Shown here in pieces: positions 1 through 7,448 of a DNA stretch of 14,062 nucleotides. Position 1 is the stretch's first letter. Each line of letters begins with the position of its first letter. Under the pieces are notes generated by a model. The model searched no databases. It was given only the letters and a program-made list of their open reading frames with translations, and was not told where the DNA came from. A program made the position numbers and the translations under genes. Origin of the DNA: an uncultured Collinsella sp. (lineage in GTDB: Bacteria > Actinomycetota > Coriobacteriia > Coriobacteriales > Coriobacteriaceae); assembly GCA_902494815.1 (NCBI GenBank), contig CABUVB010000030.1, forward strand, positions 1 to 14,062, read 5' to 3'.

Positions 1-1
1 C

Positions 2-607
2 TCCACCGGCGTCGAGGGCGTCTGGGCTGCGGGCGACTGCCGTCGCGGTCCTGCCACCGTGGTCGAGGCCATCGCCGATGCCGCCGAGGTTGCCCGTGCC
101 ATCGCCGGCGTGGACTTTAACAAGTACGCCGACCAGAATGCTCAGGCCGGCCGCGAGGACACCTGCTACGAGCGCAAGGGGTCGCTGTGCCGCGACAAAC
201 GCAACTGCACCAAGATCCGCTGCCTGGGCTGCGGCTCGGTGTGCGAGGTCTGCTGCGACGTGTGCCCCAACCGCGCCAACGTTGCCATTAAGGTGCCGGG
301 CCTTGCCAAGCATCAGGTCGTCCACGTCGACGGTATGTGCAACGAGTGCGGCAACTGCGCCGTGTTCTGCCCCTACCAGGAGGGCCGTCCCTACAAGGAC
401 AAGCTCACCCTGTTCTGGAGCGAGGAGGACATGGAGAACTCCGAGAACGAGGGCTTCCTGGCCGTGGACGAGGATCACTTTAAGGTCCGCGTCGCCGGCA
501 CGGTCCGCACCGTCTCGGTCGATGCCGTCAACACCGGTCTTCCCGAGGCCGTCCGCCTGACCATCAGGGCTGTGCGCGACAACTATTCGTACCTTCTTAA
601 GAAATAG
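2..607 (+). CDS. ygfK: YgfK-like putative selenate reductase / NADPH-type oxidoreductase subunit, C-terminal part (5' end outside window)
   Basis: Only the last 201 residues are visible; the frame is open from base 2 to the TAG at 605-607. The fragment starts with the end of a GltD-like FAD/NAD(P) oxidoreductase domain (GVEGVWAAGDCRRGPATVVE, the second dinucleotide-binding AAGD motif). It continues into a cysteine-rich ferredoxin module with CLGCGSVCEVCCDVCP and CNECGNCAVFCPY, enough for two 4Fe-4S clusters. This order, flavin domain then C-terminal ferredoxin domain, fits YgfK of the E. coli ygfK-ssnA-ygfM-xdhD locus. That protein is called a putative selenate reductase and is linked to selenium-dependent molybdenum hydroxylases and purine breakdown. 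It should be cytoplasmic and pass electrons between NAD(P)H/flavin and iron-sulfur partners. It lies 11 bp before the polyferredoxin gene, so both are probably co-transcribed. The physiological substrate is not established by sequence; the family call is firm. Confidence 0.82.
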   Translation, partial: STGVEGVWAAGDCRRGPATVVEAIADAAEVARAIAGVDFNKYADQNAQAGREDTCYERKGSLCRDKRNCTKIRCLGCGSVCEVCCDVCPNRANVAIKVPGLAKHQVVHVDGMCNECGNCAVFCPYQEGRPYKDKLTLFWSEEDMENSENEGFLAVDEDHFKVRVAGTVRTVSVDAVNTGLPEAVRLTIRAVRDNYSYLLKK

Positions 608-618
608 GCGAGTCTCTT

Positions 619-1098
619 ATGGCCAAATCCATTCAACATAACGTGGCCTACGTTGCCTGCGGAAGCGGTTGCGCCTCCGCAGGCGGCGATGCCCGCTGCA
701 GCGAAGGCTGCATTGGCTGTGGTGCCTGTGTCACGGCCTGCCCCCACGGTGCCATCGTACTGGTCGACGGCGTCGCCCGCGTGGACCGCTCCAAGTGCAC
801 GGGCTGTGGCCTGTGCGGCATGGCGTGCCCGCAGCGCGTGATTGCTTTCGTTCCCGGCTACCAGAACATCCTGGTGCGCTGCAACAACACGGATAAGGGC
901 GCCATTGCCCGCAAGATCTGCGACACGAGCTGCATCGGTTGTGGCATGTGCGCTAAAAAGTGCCCCGCCGGCGCTATCCGCATCGAGGACAACTGCGCCC
1001 ATATCGACGGCGCGGACTGCCTGTCGTGCGGCATGTGCGCCGTCGTCTGCCCGCATGGCGCTATCCACGACCGCACCGGCATCGCCGCCGGCGTGTAG
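619..1098 (+). CDS. Polyferredoxin with four 4Fe-4S cluster motifs
   Basis: A 159-residue soluble protein made almost entirely of ferredoxin repeats. Four CxxCxxCxxxCP motifs are visible at residues 31-41 (CIGCGACVTACP), 60-70 (CTGCGLCGMACP), 105-115 (CIGCGMCAKKCP) and 134-144 (CLSCGMCAVVCP). Extra cysteines occur at 14, 18, 27 and 101. The motifs resemble the RnfB/HycB type of multi-cluster electron carrier. There is no signal peptide or membrane segment, so it should act in the cytoplasm. It sits 11 bp after ygfK and 12 bp before the molybdenum hydroxylase gene, which suggests it carries electrons between the two. E. coli has no ferredoxin gene between its ygfK and xdhD. The ATG at 619 is taken because it follows the ygfK stop closely and precedes all the cysteine motifs; the ribosome site is weak. 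Its specific partner is inferred from position only. Confidence 0.85.
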   Translation: MAKSIQHNVAYVACGSGCASAGGDARCSEGCIGCGACVTACPHGAIVLVDGVARVDRSKCTGCGLCGMACPQRVIAFVPGYQNILVRCNNTDKGAIARKICDTSCIGCGMCAKKCPAGAIRIEDNCAHIDGADCLSCGMCAVVCPHGAIHDRTGIAAGV

Positions 1099-1110
1099 AA
1101 GGGAATCACC

Positions 1111-3888
1111 ATGGCACAGGAATTCACTTTTACCGTTAACGGCGTCGAGCGCACGACGACCCAAAATAAACCGCTGCTGCGCTACCTGCGCGACGACCTA
1201 CACATTCACTCCGCCAAGGACGGCTGCTCCGAGGGCGCGTGCGGTACCTGCACCATCCATGTGGACGGTGCAGCCGTCAAGGCGTGCGTGCTGACCACCG
1301 CTCTTGCCGCCGGCCGCAACATCGTGACCGTCGAGGGCCTGCCCGAGGACGTGCGCGAGGCCTTTGTGTACGCCTTTGGCGCCGTGGGCGCCGTGCAGTG
1401 CGGTTTTTGCATCCCCGGTATGGTCATGGCGGGTGCGGCGCTCATCGCCGAGGACCCCGAGCCCACCGAGGAGCAGATCAAGTACGCCATCCGCGGCAAC
1501 GTCTGCCGCTGCACCGGCTACAAAAAGATTATCGAGGGCATTGCGCTGGCCGCTGCGGTGCTCCGCGGCGAAAAGCAGATCGACGAGGATCTGGAGCGCG
1601 GCGACGACTACGGCGTGGGCAAGCGCGCCTTCCGTATCGACGTGCGCAAGAAGGTGCTCGGCGAGGGCAAGTATCCCGACGACATCGACGAGCTCGATCA
1701 GCCGGGTCTGACCTATGCCAGCGCCGTGCGCTCCAAGTACCCGCGCGCCCGTGTGCTCTCCATCGATACCTCCAAGGCCGAGGCCCTGCCCGGCGTGGTG
1801 GGCATCCTGCGCGCCGAGGACGTGCCGGTCAACCAGGTCGGCCACCTTATCCAGGACTGGGACGTCATGATCGCCCAGGGCGATATCACCCGCTGCGTGG
1901 GCGATGCCATCGTGCTGGTGGTTGCCGAGGACGAGGCGACGCTCGAGAAGGCCAAGAAGCTCGTAAAGATCGATTACGAGCCTCTGGAGCCCGTGCGCAA
2001 CATCGCCGAGGCCAGGGCTGCCGATGCCCCGCGCCTGCACGACAGCTTCTTTGCCTTTGGCAACACGGTGGAGCTCAAGGACAACGTATGCCAGAGCCGT
2101 CACGTGACGCGTGGCGACGCCGCCAAGGCGCTGGCGGAGAGCGCATTCACCGTGACGCAGCGCTTTACCACGCCCTTTACCGAGCACGCCTTTTTGGAGC
2201 CCGAGTGCGCCGTTGCCTTCCCGTACAAGAACGGCGTCAAGGTGCAGTCGACCGACCAGGGTGCCTACGACACGCGCAAAGAGTGTGCCCATATGTTTGG
2301 CTGGGATAGCGAACCCGAGCGCGTGGTCGTCGAGACCATGCTCGTGGGCGGCGGCTTTGGCGGTAAGGAGGACGTTTCGATCCAGCACCTGGCCGCGCTT
2401 GCTGCCTATAAGTTCCAGCGTCCTGTGAAGTGCAAGCTCACGCGTGCCGAGTCGCTCGCGTTCCATCCCAAGCGTCATGCCATGGACGGTACCTTTACGC
2501 TGGGTTGCGACGCCGAGGGCAACTTTACCGGCCTGGATTGCGAGATCAACTTTGACACCGGCGCCTACGCGTCGCTGTGCGGCCCGGTGCTCGAGCGCGC
2601 CTGTACGCATGCCGTCGGCCCCTACAAGTACCAGAATACCGACATTCGCGGCTTTGGCTACTACACCAACAACCCGCCCGCCGGCGCGTACCGTGGCTTT
2701 GGCGCCTGCCAGTCCGAGTTTGCGCTCGAGAGCCTAATCGACCTGCTGGCCGAGAAGGTCGGCCTGGATCCGTGGGAGATTCGCTACCGCAACGCCATCG
2801 AGCCGGGCGAGATTTTGCCCAACGGTCAGATTGCCGACTGCTCCACGGCGCTGAAGGAGACACTGCTCGAGGTCAAGGATGCCTACTATGCGCATCCCGG
2901 ACACGCCGGCATTGCCTGCGCCATGAAGAACGCCGGCGTGGGCGTGGGCCTGCCCGATGCCGGCCGCTGCAAGATTCGCATCGAGAACGGCGCGGCCGTG
3001 GTCTATGCCGCCACGTCCGACATTGGCCAGGGCTGTAACACCGTCTTTTTGCAAGACGTTGCCGAGGCATGCGGCCTGCCGCTTCGCTGCATCGCCAACG
3101 GCGAGTGCTCCACCGAGAACGCTCCCGACTCCGGCACCACGTCTGGCTCGCGTCAGACGGTCGTGACCGGCGAGGCTGTGCGCGGTGCCGCCTTCTTGCT
3201 GCGCGATGCCATGCTTGACGTCGAGGCCGGCAAGCCTGCGCCTACTGGCCCGGTGAGCGCCCACGGCGACGGCGTCAAGATCGAGTACGACGACGGTCGC
3301 GCCTATCAGCTGCGCACGCAGGAGCTCGTCGCCGACCAGGGTATGCATCCTCAGGATCCCGCGGCTGCCATCAAGGCGCTCGAGGGATGCGAGTTTGGCT
3401 ACGTGTACCTGGAGCCGACCGACAAGCTGGGCGCCGACGTTCCCAACCCCAAGAGCCACATCTGCTACGGGTTTGCCACGCATGTGGTCATTCTGGATGA
3501 TGACGGCCGCGTGAGCGAGGTCTATGCCGCACACGATTCCGGCAAGGTGGTCAACCCCATCTCCATCCAGGGTCAGATCGAAGGCGGCGTGCTCATGGGT
3601 ATGGGCTATGCGCTTACCGAGGATTGGCCGCTCAAGGACTGCGTGCCCCAGGCCAGGTACGGCACCCTCGGGCTGTTCCGCGCGCCCGAGATTCCGAATA
3701 TCCACGCCATCTACGTGGAGAAGGACGAGCTGTTGCCCGTGGCATACGGCGGCAAGGGCATCGGCGAGATCGCAACGATCCCCACGGCGCCCGCCGTGCA
3801 GAATGCCTACCGCGCGTTTGACGGTAAGCTGCGTCCAGATCTGCCCATGGTGGATACGCCCTACAGCCGCGCCTGTCACCGCGGGTAG
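1111..3888 (+). CDS. xdhD: XdhD-like molybdenum hydroxylase (fused 2Fe-2S and Mo-binding subunits; xanthine dehydrogenase family)
   Basis: A 925-residue fusion of the small iron-sulfur subunit and the large molybdopterin subunit of the xanthine dehydrogenase family; E. coli XdhD is slightly longer. Residues 1-155 carry the plant-type 2Fe-2S site (CSEGACGTC, Cys39, 44, 47 and 59) and the second 2Fe-2S site (GFCIPGM and CRCTGY, Cys97, 100, 132 and 134). From about residue 170 the Mo-binding domains follow, with GGGFGGKED near 413, PPAGAYRGFG near 523 and GGKGIGE near 880. Glu886 in the last motif is the expected catalytic base. The enzyme should hydroxylate a purine-like heterocycle with water and release electrons to the iron-sulfur clusters. 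No separate FAD subunit (YgfM/XdhB) lies downstream, so the ferredoxin and YgfK upstream are the likely acceptors. A GAAGGGA ribosome site lies 6 bp before the ATG. Whether hypoxanthine, xanthine or urate-related compounds are the substrate cannot be read from sequence. Confidence 0.88.
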   Translation: MAQEFTFTVNGVERTTTQNKPLLRYLRDDLHIHSAKDGCSEGACGTCTIHVDGAAVKACVLTTALAAGRNIVTVEGLPEDVREAFVYAFGAVGAVQCGFCIPGMVMAGAALIAEDPEPTEEQIKYAIRGNVCRCTGYKKIIEGIALAAAVLRGEKQIDEDLERGDDYGVGKRAFRIDVRKKVLGEGKYPDDIDELDQPGLTYASAVRSKYPRARVLSIDTSKAEALPGVVGILRAEDVPVNQVGHLIQDWDVMIAQGDITRCVGDAIVLVVAEDEATLEKAKKLVKIDYEPLEPVRNIAEARAADAPRLHDSFFAFGNTVELKDNVCQSRHVTRGDAAKALAESAFTVTQRFTTPFTEHAFLEPECAVAFPYKNGVKVQSTDQGAYDTRKECAHMFGWDSEPERVVVETMLVGGGFGGKEDVSIQHLAALAAYKFQRPVKCKLTRAESLAFHPKRHAMDGTFTLGCDAEGNFTGLDCEINFDTGAYASLCGPVLERACTHAVGPYKYQNTDIRGFGYYTNNPPAGAYRGFGACQSEFALESLIDLLAEKVGLDPWEIRYRNAIEPGEILPNGQIADCSTALKETLLEVKDAYYAHPGHAGIACAMKNAGVGVGLPDAGRCKIRIENGAAVVYAATSDIGQGCNTVFLQDVAEACGLPLRCIANGECSTENAPDSGTTSGSRQTVVTGEAVRGAAFLLRDAMLDVEAGKPAPTGPVSAHGDGVKIEYDDGRAYQLRTQELVADQGMHPQDPAAAIKALEGCEFGYVYLEPTDKLGADVPNPKSHICYGFATHVVILDDDGRVSEVYAAHDSGKVVNPISIQGQIEGGVLMGMGYALTEDWPLKDCVPQARYGTLGLFRAPEIPNIHAIYVEKDELLPVAYGGKGIGEIATIPTAPAVQNAYRAFDGKLRPDLPMVDTPYSRACHRG

Positions 3889-3956
3889 GGTAGGGCGCGC
3901 ACGGCCGTTGCTGACGGGCTGTTCGCGCTGAACATCAACTACATACGCTGCACCTT

Positions 3957-3993
3957 TGGCCCCAGCCCCATCGCGAGCCGGGGCCTTTTGTTT
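3957..3993 (+). terminator. Intrinsic terminator of the ygfK-ferredoxin-xdhD operon
   Basis: GGCCCC at 3958-3963 pairs with GGGGCC at 3980-3985, giving a 6-bp all-GC stem with a 16-base loop. The run TTTTGTTT follows at 3986-3993. It lies 69 bp after the xdhD stop and before the first repeat array. Confidence 0.8.
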
Positions 3994-4009
3994 GGAGCGC
4001 CTCCGCATG

Positions 4010-4272
4010 CGGAAACTGTGTCCCGGATTCGGCGCTCAGAATGGGATGCGCTTTCCGTTAACCGCTCACTTGGAAAGTGCATCCCAGCTTGAGCGTTTAT
4101 TCCGGGATGCGGTTTCCGCTGAAGGACTCAACCGGAAAGCACGACCCGTTCCGAGACCTGATTCCGGGATACGCTTTCCGCTAGGCCCGCCATCCGGAAA
4201 GTGCATCCCGTTTTGAGCGTCCAGGCTAGGACGCGCTTTCCGTTGGCGTGGTCGTTGGGAAAACGCGGCCCA
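4010..4272. repeat. Alternating inverted-arm repeat array 1 (four full units plus a degenerate half)
   Basis: Left arms start at 4010, 4071, 4133 and 4195, so the period is 61-62 bp. Each unit is a 16-bp left arm (like CGGAAACTGTGTCCCG), a 16-bp variable loop, a 16-bp right arm that is nearly its reverse complement (like CGGGATACGCTTTCCG), and a 13-14 bp spacer. Right arms are at 4042-4057, 4103-4118, 4165-4180 and 4227-4242. A decayed left arm begins near 4256. Array 1 fills the space between the xdhD terminator and the 3' end of the AbiEi-like gene. No protein is likely here: frames run open only because the repeat lacks stops. Function unknown. Confidence 0.9.
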
Positions 4273-4313
4273 AATAGGGGGGTGCGATCCGGCGATGCGT
4301 GGCCTAGCAGCTC

Positions 4314-5312
4314 CTACAGGTCCACGTCGTTGAGCCATGTCGGCAGCGCGGTCTGCCGGATGCCTGCTGTCTGCAGCTTTTTTGCGAGCACTCCTGTCGA
4401 GCGGACTTCACTCATGGTAAAGCGCAGCAAGGGATGGCCGTAGAGCGACAGGTGCGCTTCGCGTTGCCGTTCGGCAACGAGTGCTTCGGCGGTGGTGCGC
4501 CCGGCTAACATGGCCTGGTCGGTATATTTGACGAACCCGTCGAGTTCTCCCAACGTGAGCTCCCGCGCCTGGCGCTCCCAGGCAAAGTCCGTTCGCATAG
4601 TCTCGGTCGAATCGAAGGGGTCCGTCAGCTCGTATTGCAGTTGGTCGGGTGCGAAGCCGGTCTCGATCATGACGGCGCGGGCGACTGATTCCCCGCCGCT
4701 CTCGGCGCGGGCGTCGGCATATCGAAGCGTTGTGAGGGCGGTGCGAATCGCGCGACCATTGCGGGCAGTCGCTCGTTGCTCAACGGCCTCCATCAGCTGT
4801 TCCGACGCAAGGCCGAGCTTTGAGATCGCCGAATCGGCAATGGGCATGCCGTCGGCAAAACCAGTTTGCAGCAGGCAATCTGTGGCCGTTTGGATGGGCG
4901 GCGTTACCGATATGCCGGCTCTGCGTATTGCTCCGGCCGACTCAATCTGGTGTCGCTGAATATGTGCGCCCGGGCGAGCCGACGGCTTTGTCGAGCTGCA
5001 AACATGCACGACATTCAGGTGTCGCCACGAGACCTCGAGCCCCAGCAGGCAAGCTGCCGAAAACGAGCAGAACGACCAATAGGGGTGGATGATCGCAAGG
5101 GCGCGAATAATCTCGCAATGACGCTGCGCCCGGTTGAGCTCATCCCAGCGTATTTTGCGCGCGAACAATCCCGGCATGGGGGAGACGACCGTGCTGCCGA
5201 TGCGCCGAAGGAGCGCTTTTCGGATCGCCGCGCTCGGGGGAATCAGACAGCGCCCCTCTTGTTCGACTTGGTTCAACAGCTGGTCGATGAGTTGGTCATT
5301 GCAATGGGTCAT
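4314..5312 (-). CDS. AbiEi-like protein: N-terminal winged-helix region plus C-terminal PD-(D/E)XK-like domain
   Basis: A 332-residue cytoplasmic protein. Residues 30-95 match the AbiEi-antitoxin style seen in many actinobacterial proteins: a winged-helix-like start, PGLFARK at 47-53, then HPYWSFCSFSAACLLGLEV, the usual 'hP.w.fs..SAA.l.GL' pattern. The C-terminal part looks like the DUF559/Vsr branch of the restriction-endonuclease fold: Glu208 in GGESVAR, Asp242 in RTDFAW, and GELDGFVKY at 255-263 with Glu256, Asp258 and Lys262. AbiEi proteins are DNA-binding antitoxins of type IV systems, but no AbiEii nucleotidyltransferase gene is adjacent, so this is an orphan. It may be a regulator or a nuclease-like defence protein. 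The start at 5312 is supported by an AAGGAGG ribosome site (5322-5328) 9 bp upstream. Repeat arrays flank it on both sides. Family call moderate, function open. Confidence 0.6.
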   Translation of the reverse strand: MTHCNDQLIDQLLNQVEQEGRCLIPPSAAIRKALLRRIGSTVVSPMPGLFARKIRWDELNRAQRHCEIIRALAIIHPYWSFCSFSAACLLGLEVSWRHLNVVHVCSSTKPSARPGAHIQRHQIESAGAIRRAGISVTPPIQTATDCLLQTGFADGMPIADSAISKLGLASEQLMEAVEQRATARNGRAIRTALTTLRYADARAESGGESVARAVMIETGFAPDQLQYELTDPFDSTETMRTDFAWERQARELTLGELDGFVKYTDQAMLAGRTTAEALVAERQREAHLSLYGHPLLRFTMSEVRSTGVLAKKLQTAGIRQTALPTWLNDVDL

Positions 5313-5366
5313 GAGCTACCGCCTCCTTTTGGGTAGCAAAAACGTATCAGCTGGAACTTGCCGCTC

Positions 5367-5399
5367 AGCTGACCAAAAGCTGACCAAAATCTAACCATG
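5367..5399. repeat. Tandem 11-bp repeats upstream of the AbiEi-like gene
   Basis: AGCTGACCAAA occurs twice head to tail at 5367-5377 and 5378-5388. A third degenerate copy, ATCTAACCATG (7 of 11 bases), follows at 5389-5399. The repeat length is about one helical turn. It lies 55-87 bp upstream of the minus-strand start codon at 5312, a suitable place for a regulator-binding site. The AbiEi-like protein itself is a candidate binder, by analogy with autoregulated AbiEi antitoxins. Confidence 0.6.
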
Positions 5400-5608
5400 C
5401 AGGCAGATGGCCTGGTTTTGACGTCATTTTTTGAAGCTGAATCGGTGGGCGGTAATTGGCGACCTTGAACGGTAGCGAGTTATGAAGAATGGGTAAGTTT
5501 CGGGACGTGTACTTTTTTGAAAAAGAGCATTCTATCTGCTGTTTTGTGTCTCTGGATCGCATGTTTGAAGGTCTGTGATAAGGGCGACGGATTGTCGTCT
5601 TGTATCTG
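5400..5608. other. Intergenic stretch without recognisable gene
   Basis: I see no gene with a credible ribosome site on either strand. The stretch is AT-richer than its surroundings and holds short T and A runs near 5509-5524, but no convincing promoter or terminator. A 65-codon minus-strand frame covering 5365-5562 has no family resemblance and is probably chance. Confidence 0.5.
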
Positions 5609-5933
5609 CGGAAACTGTGACCCGGAATTGCCGCTTGGAATGGGATGCGCTTTCCGGAACAGCCCTCAACCGGAAACTGCGTCCCAGATTTCGGCCTCGG
5701 AGTGGGATGCCGTTTCCGGATCGGGCCTCAAGCGGAAATTGCATCCCGGAACGAGCCCTCAGAGCGGGATGAACTTTCCCAACGGGCCGCATGCGGAAAC
5801 TGTGTCCCGGAATTGCCACTCAGAACGGGACACGCTTTCCGGATGGCATGTTTGGCGGAAACTACGGCCCAGTTTTTGGCTCCAGAACGGGATGCATTTT
5901 CCGGAACGGTCCACGTGCGGCGGTGTGTCGCCC
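5609..5933. repeat. Alternating inverted-arm repeat array 2 (five full units plus a degenerate half)
   Basis: Same family as array 1. Left arms start at 5609, 5671, 5733, 5794 and 5856, and right arms at 5641, 5703, 5765, 5826 and 5888. The unit at 5794-5841 has the best pairing: left arm CGGAAACTGTGTCCCG and right arm CGGGACACGCTTTCCG match in 14 of 16 positions as an inverted repeat. Loops tend to read GAATT.GGCCTCAGAA and spacers GATCGGGCCTCAAG, so the two look related. A decayed left arm at 5918-5933 ends the array 23 bp before the long palindrome in front of the ATPase gene. Confidence 0.92.
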
Positions 5934-5948
5934 CTTTTCGTGCGCCGC

Positions 5949-5978
5949 TTGTCGAATTACGTTATAGCTAGCTATATT
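5949..5978 (+). promoter_or_regulatory. Possible promoter of the ATPase gene
   Basis: TTGTCG at 5949-5954 (4 of 6 to the -35 consensus) and TATATT at 5973-5978 (5 of 6 to the -10) are separated by 18 bp. The -10 overlaps the first 14-bp palindrome, so a protein bound there should block transcription. A TATAAT at 5988-5993 is an alternative -10 but lacks a good -35. Confidence 0.35.
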
Positions 5979-6012
5979 ATAGTAAGGTATAATATAGCTA
6001 GCTATAACGTAA
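5957..6012. promoter_or_regulatory. Perfect 25-bp inverted repeat holding two 14-bp palindromes; probable operator
   Basis: Bases 5957-5981 and 5988-6012 are perfect reverse complements separated by the six bases GTAAGG. Inside each arm is the self-complementary 14-mer TATAGCTAGCTATA (5963-5976 and 5993-6006), with centres 30 bp apart, close to three helical turns. The element ends 15 bp before the start codon of the ATPase gene and abuts its ribosome site. It is very AT-rich between GC-richer flanks. Likely roles are a double operator, or an RNA hairpin or cruciform in the leader. Confidence 0.75.
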
Positions 6013-6027
6013 AGGAAGGATGGCCCT

Positions 6028-7419
6028 ATGTTTATCGGAAGAACAGTGGAAATGTCCGAGCTCAATCGACTGTATGGCACGGGCTCCTTTGAGATGCCTG
6101 TGATTTACGGCCGCCGTCGTGTGGGTAAAACGCGCCTTATCACAGAGTTCATCCAAGGCAAGAAGGCTATTTACTTTCAGGCTCGTCGTACCAATGCGGA
6201 GGCAAACCTGCACGGCTTTAGCCAGGCGATACTTGCGGGTTCGGTTGGTGCTGCAGGCGTGTCGTTTCGTAGCTTTGATGAAGCGTTCGATGCATTGGCC
6301 ACCATGGCCCGCACGGAACGTTTGATTGTCGTGATTGACGAGTATCCCTATCTCGCCCAATCGAATCCCGAGATCAGCTCGTTGCTGCAAGACAAGATTG
6401 ATCACCTGTACAAAGAGACCAGGCTCATGCTGATCCTATGCGGCTCGTCTCTTTCGTTTATGGAGGAACAGGTGTTGGGCTACGAGAGCCCACTATACGG
6501 TAGGCGTACGGCCCAGTTTAAGATCATGCCGCTCGATTTTACGACGACCCTCGGCCTGTGGCAGAGCATGAGTCGCGAAGATGCTGCAGTTTGCTATGGC
6601 ATGACGGGCGGCATTCCTGCATATATCGAGAAAGTCGATCCTGCCGCACCGCTCAAGGACAACATCAAACGTCTTTTTCTTACTCCTACGGGCTATCTCT
6701 TTGAGGAGCCGAGTAACCTGCTATTGCAAGAGTGCCGCAATCCCGAGCAATATGATGCGATCGTGCAAGCAATTGCTCAGGGGCGCTCGAGGATCTCGGA
6801 GATTGCGAGCTCTACGGGAATCCCTGCGAGCAACGTAAAGAGCTATGTGGATAAGCTGGCGTCGCTTGGGATTGTCGAGCGCGAGCTGCCCCTAAACGAG
6901 ACGAGCAATAAGCGAGCCGTGTATCTGCTGAGCGATCAGATGTTTAGGTTCTGGTACAAGTTTGTTCCGCAGAACATCGGGCTGATTCAAAACGATATGG
7001 CCGCGATGGCGTATAAGCGCATTGAGCCGCACGTATCGGATTACATGGGCGCGGTCTTTGAGCTTATATGCAGGCAATACGTGTACGAACTCGCACGCGC
7101 GGGCCAGCTCGATGTGGTTCCGGCAAGCGTTGGGCGCTGGTGGGGGACGGATAATCGCACGCATACGCAGGAAGAAATCGACTTGATTGTTGACGATGGC
7201 GAGGGCGCTGCGCTGTTTGCGGAGTGCAAATGGCGCAATGAACCGGTGGGCGAAGACGTGCTGCAAAAGCTCGTGCACCGCAGCGAGCTCTTTAGACGGC
7301 AACGAAAAAGCTATGCACTATTCTCAAAAAGCGGCTTTACGCAGGGATGTCGGGATGCCGCGGAGAGTAGGGGAGACGTCAAGCTGATTTCGTTTGCCGA
7401 GATGTGTGAGCGGGGATAA
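6028..7419 (+). CDS. ATP-binding protein of the ATPase_2 / DUF234 family (COG1672 type)
   Basis: A 463-residue protein with three visible parts. Residues 1-230 are a STAND-like/AAA ATPase domain: FIGR at the start, Walker A GRRRVGKT (28-35), Walker B LIVVIDEYPYL with Asp104 and Glu105, and a sensor-like LILCGSS near 137. Residues about 243-290 look like a winged helix (SRISEIASSTGIPASNVKSY). The C-terminal DUF234-like part contains GRWWG near 368, EEID at 382-385 and ECKW at 399-402, a PD-(D/E)XK-like spacing of acidic residues and lysine. The family is common in archaea and gut bacteria; its cellular role is not established. The ATG at 6028 is chosen because AAGGAAGG (6012-6019) lies 8 bp upstream and FIGR follows immediately. 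The gene stands alone between repeat arrays 2 and 3, and its winged helix could bind the palindrome upstream. Codon use is less GC-rich than the xdhD operon, which fits acquisition. Confidence 0.85.
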   Translation: MFIGRTVEMSELNRLYGTGSFEMPVIYGRRRVGKTRLITEFIQGKKAIYFQARRTNAEANLHGFSQAILAGSVGAAGVSFRSFDEAFDALATMARTERLIVVIDEYPYLAQSNPEISSLLQDKIDHLYKETRLMLILCGSSLSFMEEQVLGYESPLYGRRTAQFKIMPLDFTTTLGLWQSMSREDAAVCYGMTGGIPAYIEKVDPAAPLKDNIKRLFLTPTGYLFEEPSNLLLQECRNPEQYDAIVQAIAQGRSRISEIASSTGIPASNVKSYVDKLASLGIVERELPLNETSNKRAVYLLSDQMFRFWYKFVPQNIGLIQNDMAAMAYKRIEPHVSDYMGAVFELICRQYVYELARAGQLDVVPASVGRWWGTDNRTHTQEEIDLIVDDGEGAALFAECKWRNEPVGEDVLQKLVHRSELFRRQRKSYALFSKSGFTQGCRDAAESRGDVKLISFAEMCERG

Positions 7420-7448
7420 TGAAGCGCGTCCTGATTTGATGCTGGGAA

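Noticed and set aside
1198..2610. Large minus-strand open frame opposite xdhD (and another at 2734-4008)
   Set aside because: High-GC coding sequence commonly leaves the opposite strand open. The + strand has clear domain motifs and the antisense frames have none.
5957..6012. Miniature transposon or insertion-sequence ends
   Set aside because: The inverted repeat is only 56 bp in total, shows no target-site duplication, and no transposase gene is present anywhere in the window.
6020..6030. ATG at 6020 as start of the ATPase gene
   Set aside because: It is out of frame with the ATPase and too close to the ribosome site; the ATG at 6028 has proper spacing and leads straight into the family's FIGR start.
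5517..6092. Long open frames across repeat array 2 (and similar ones in arrays 1 and 3), readable as repetitive proteins
   Set aside because: Several frames on both strands are open through the same repeats, the 61-62 bp period shifts the frame each unit, and no ribosome site or family signal is present. They are by-products of a stop-poor repeat.
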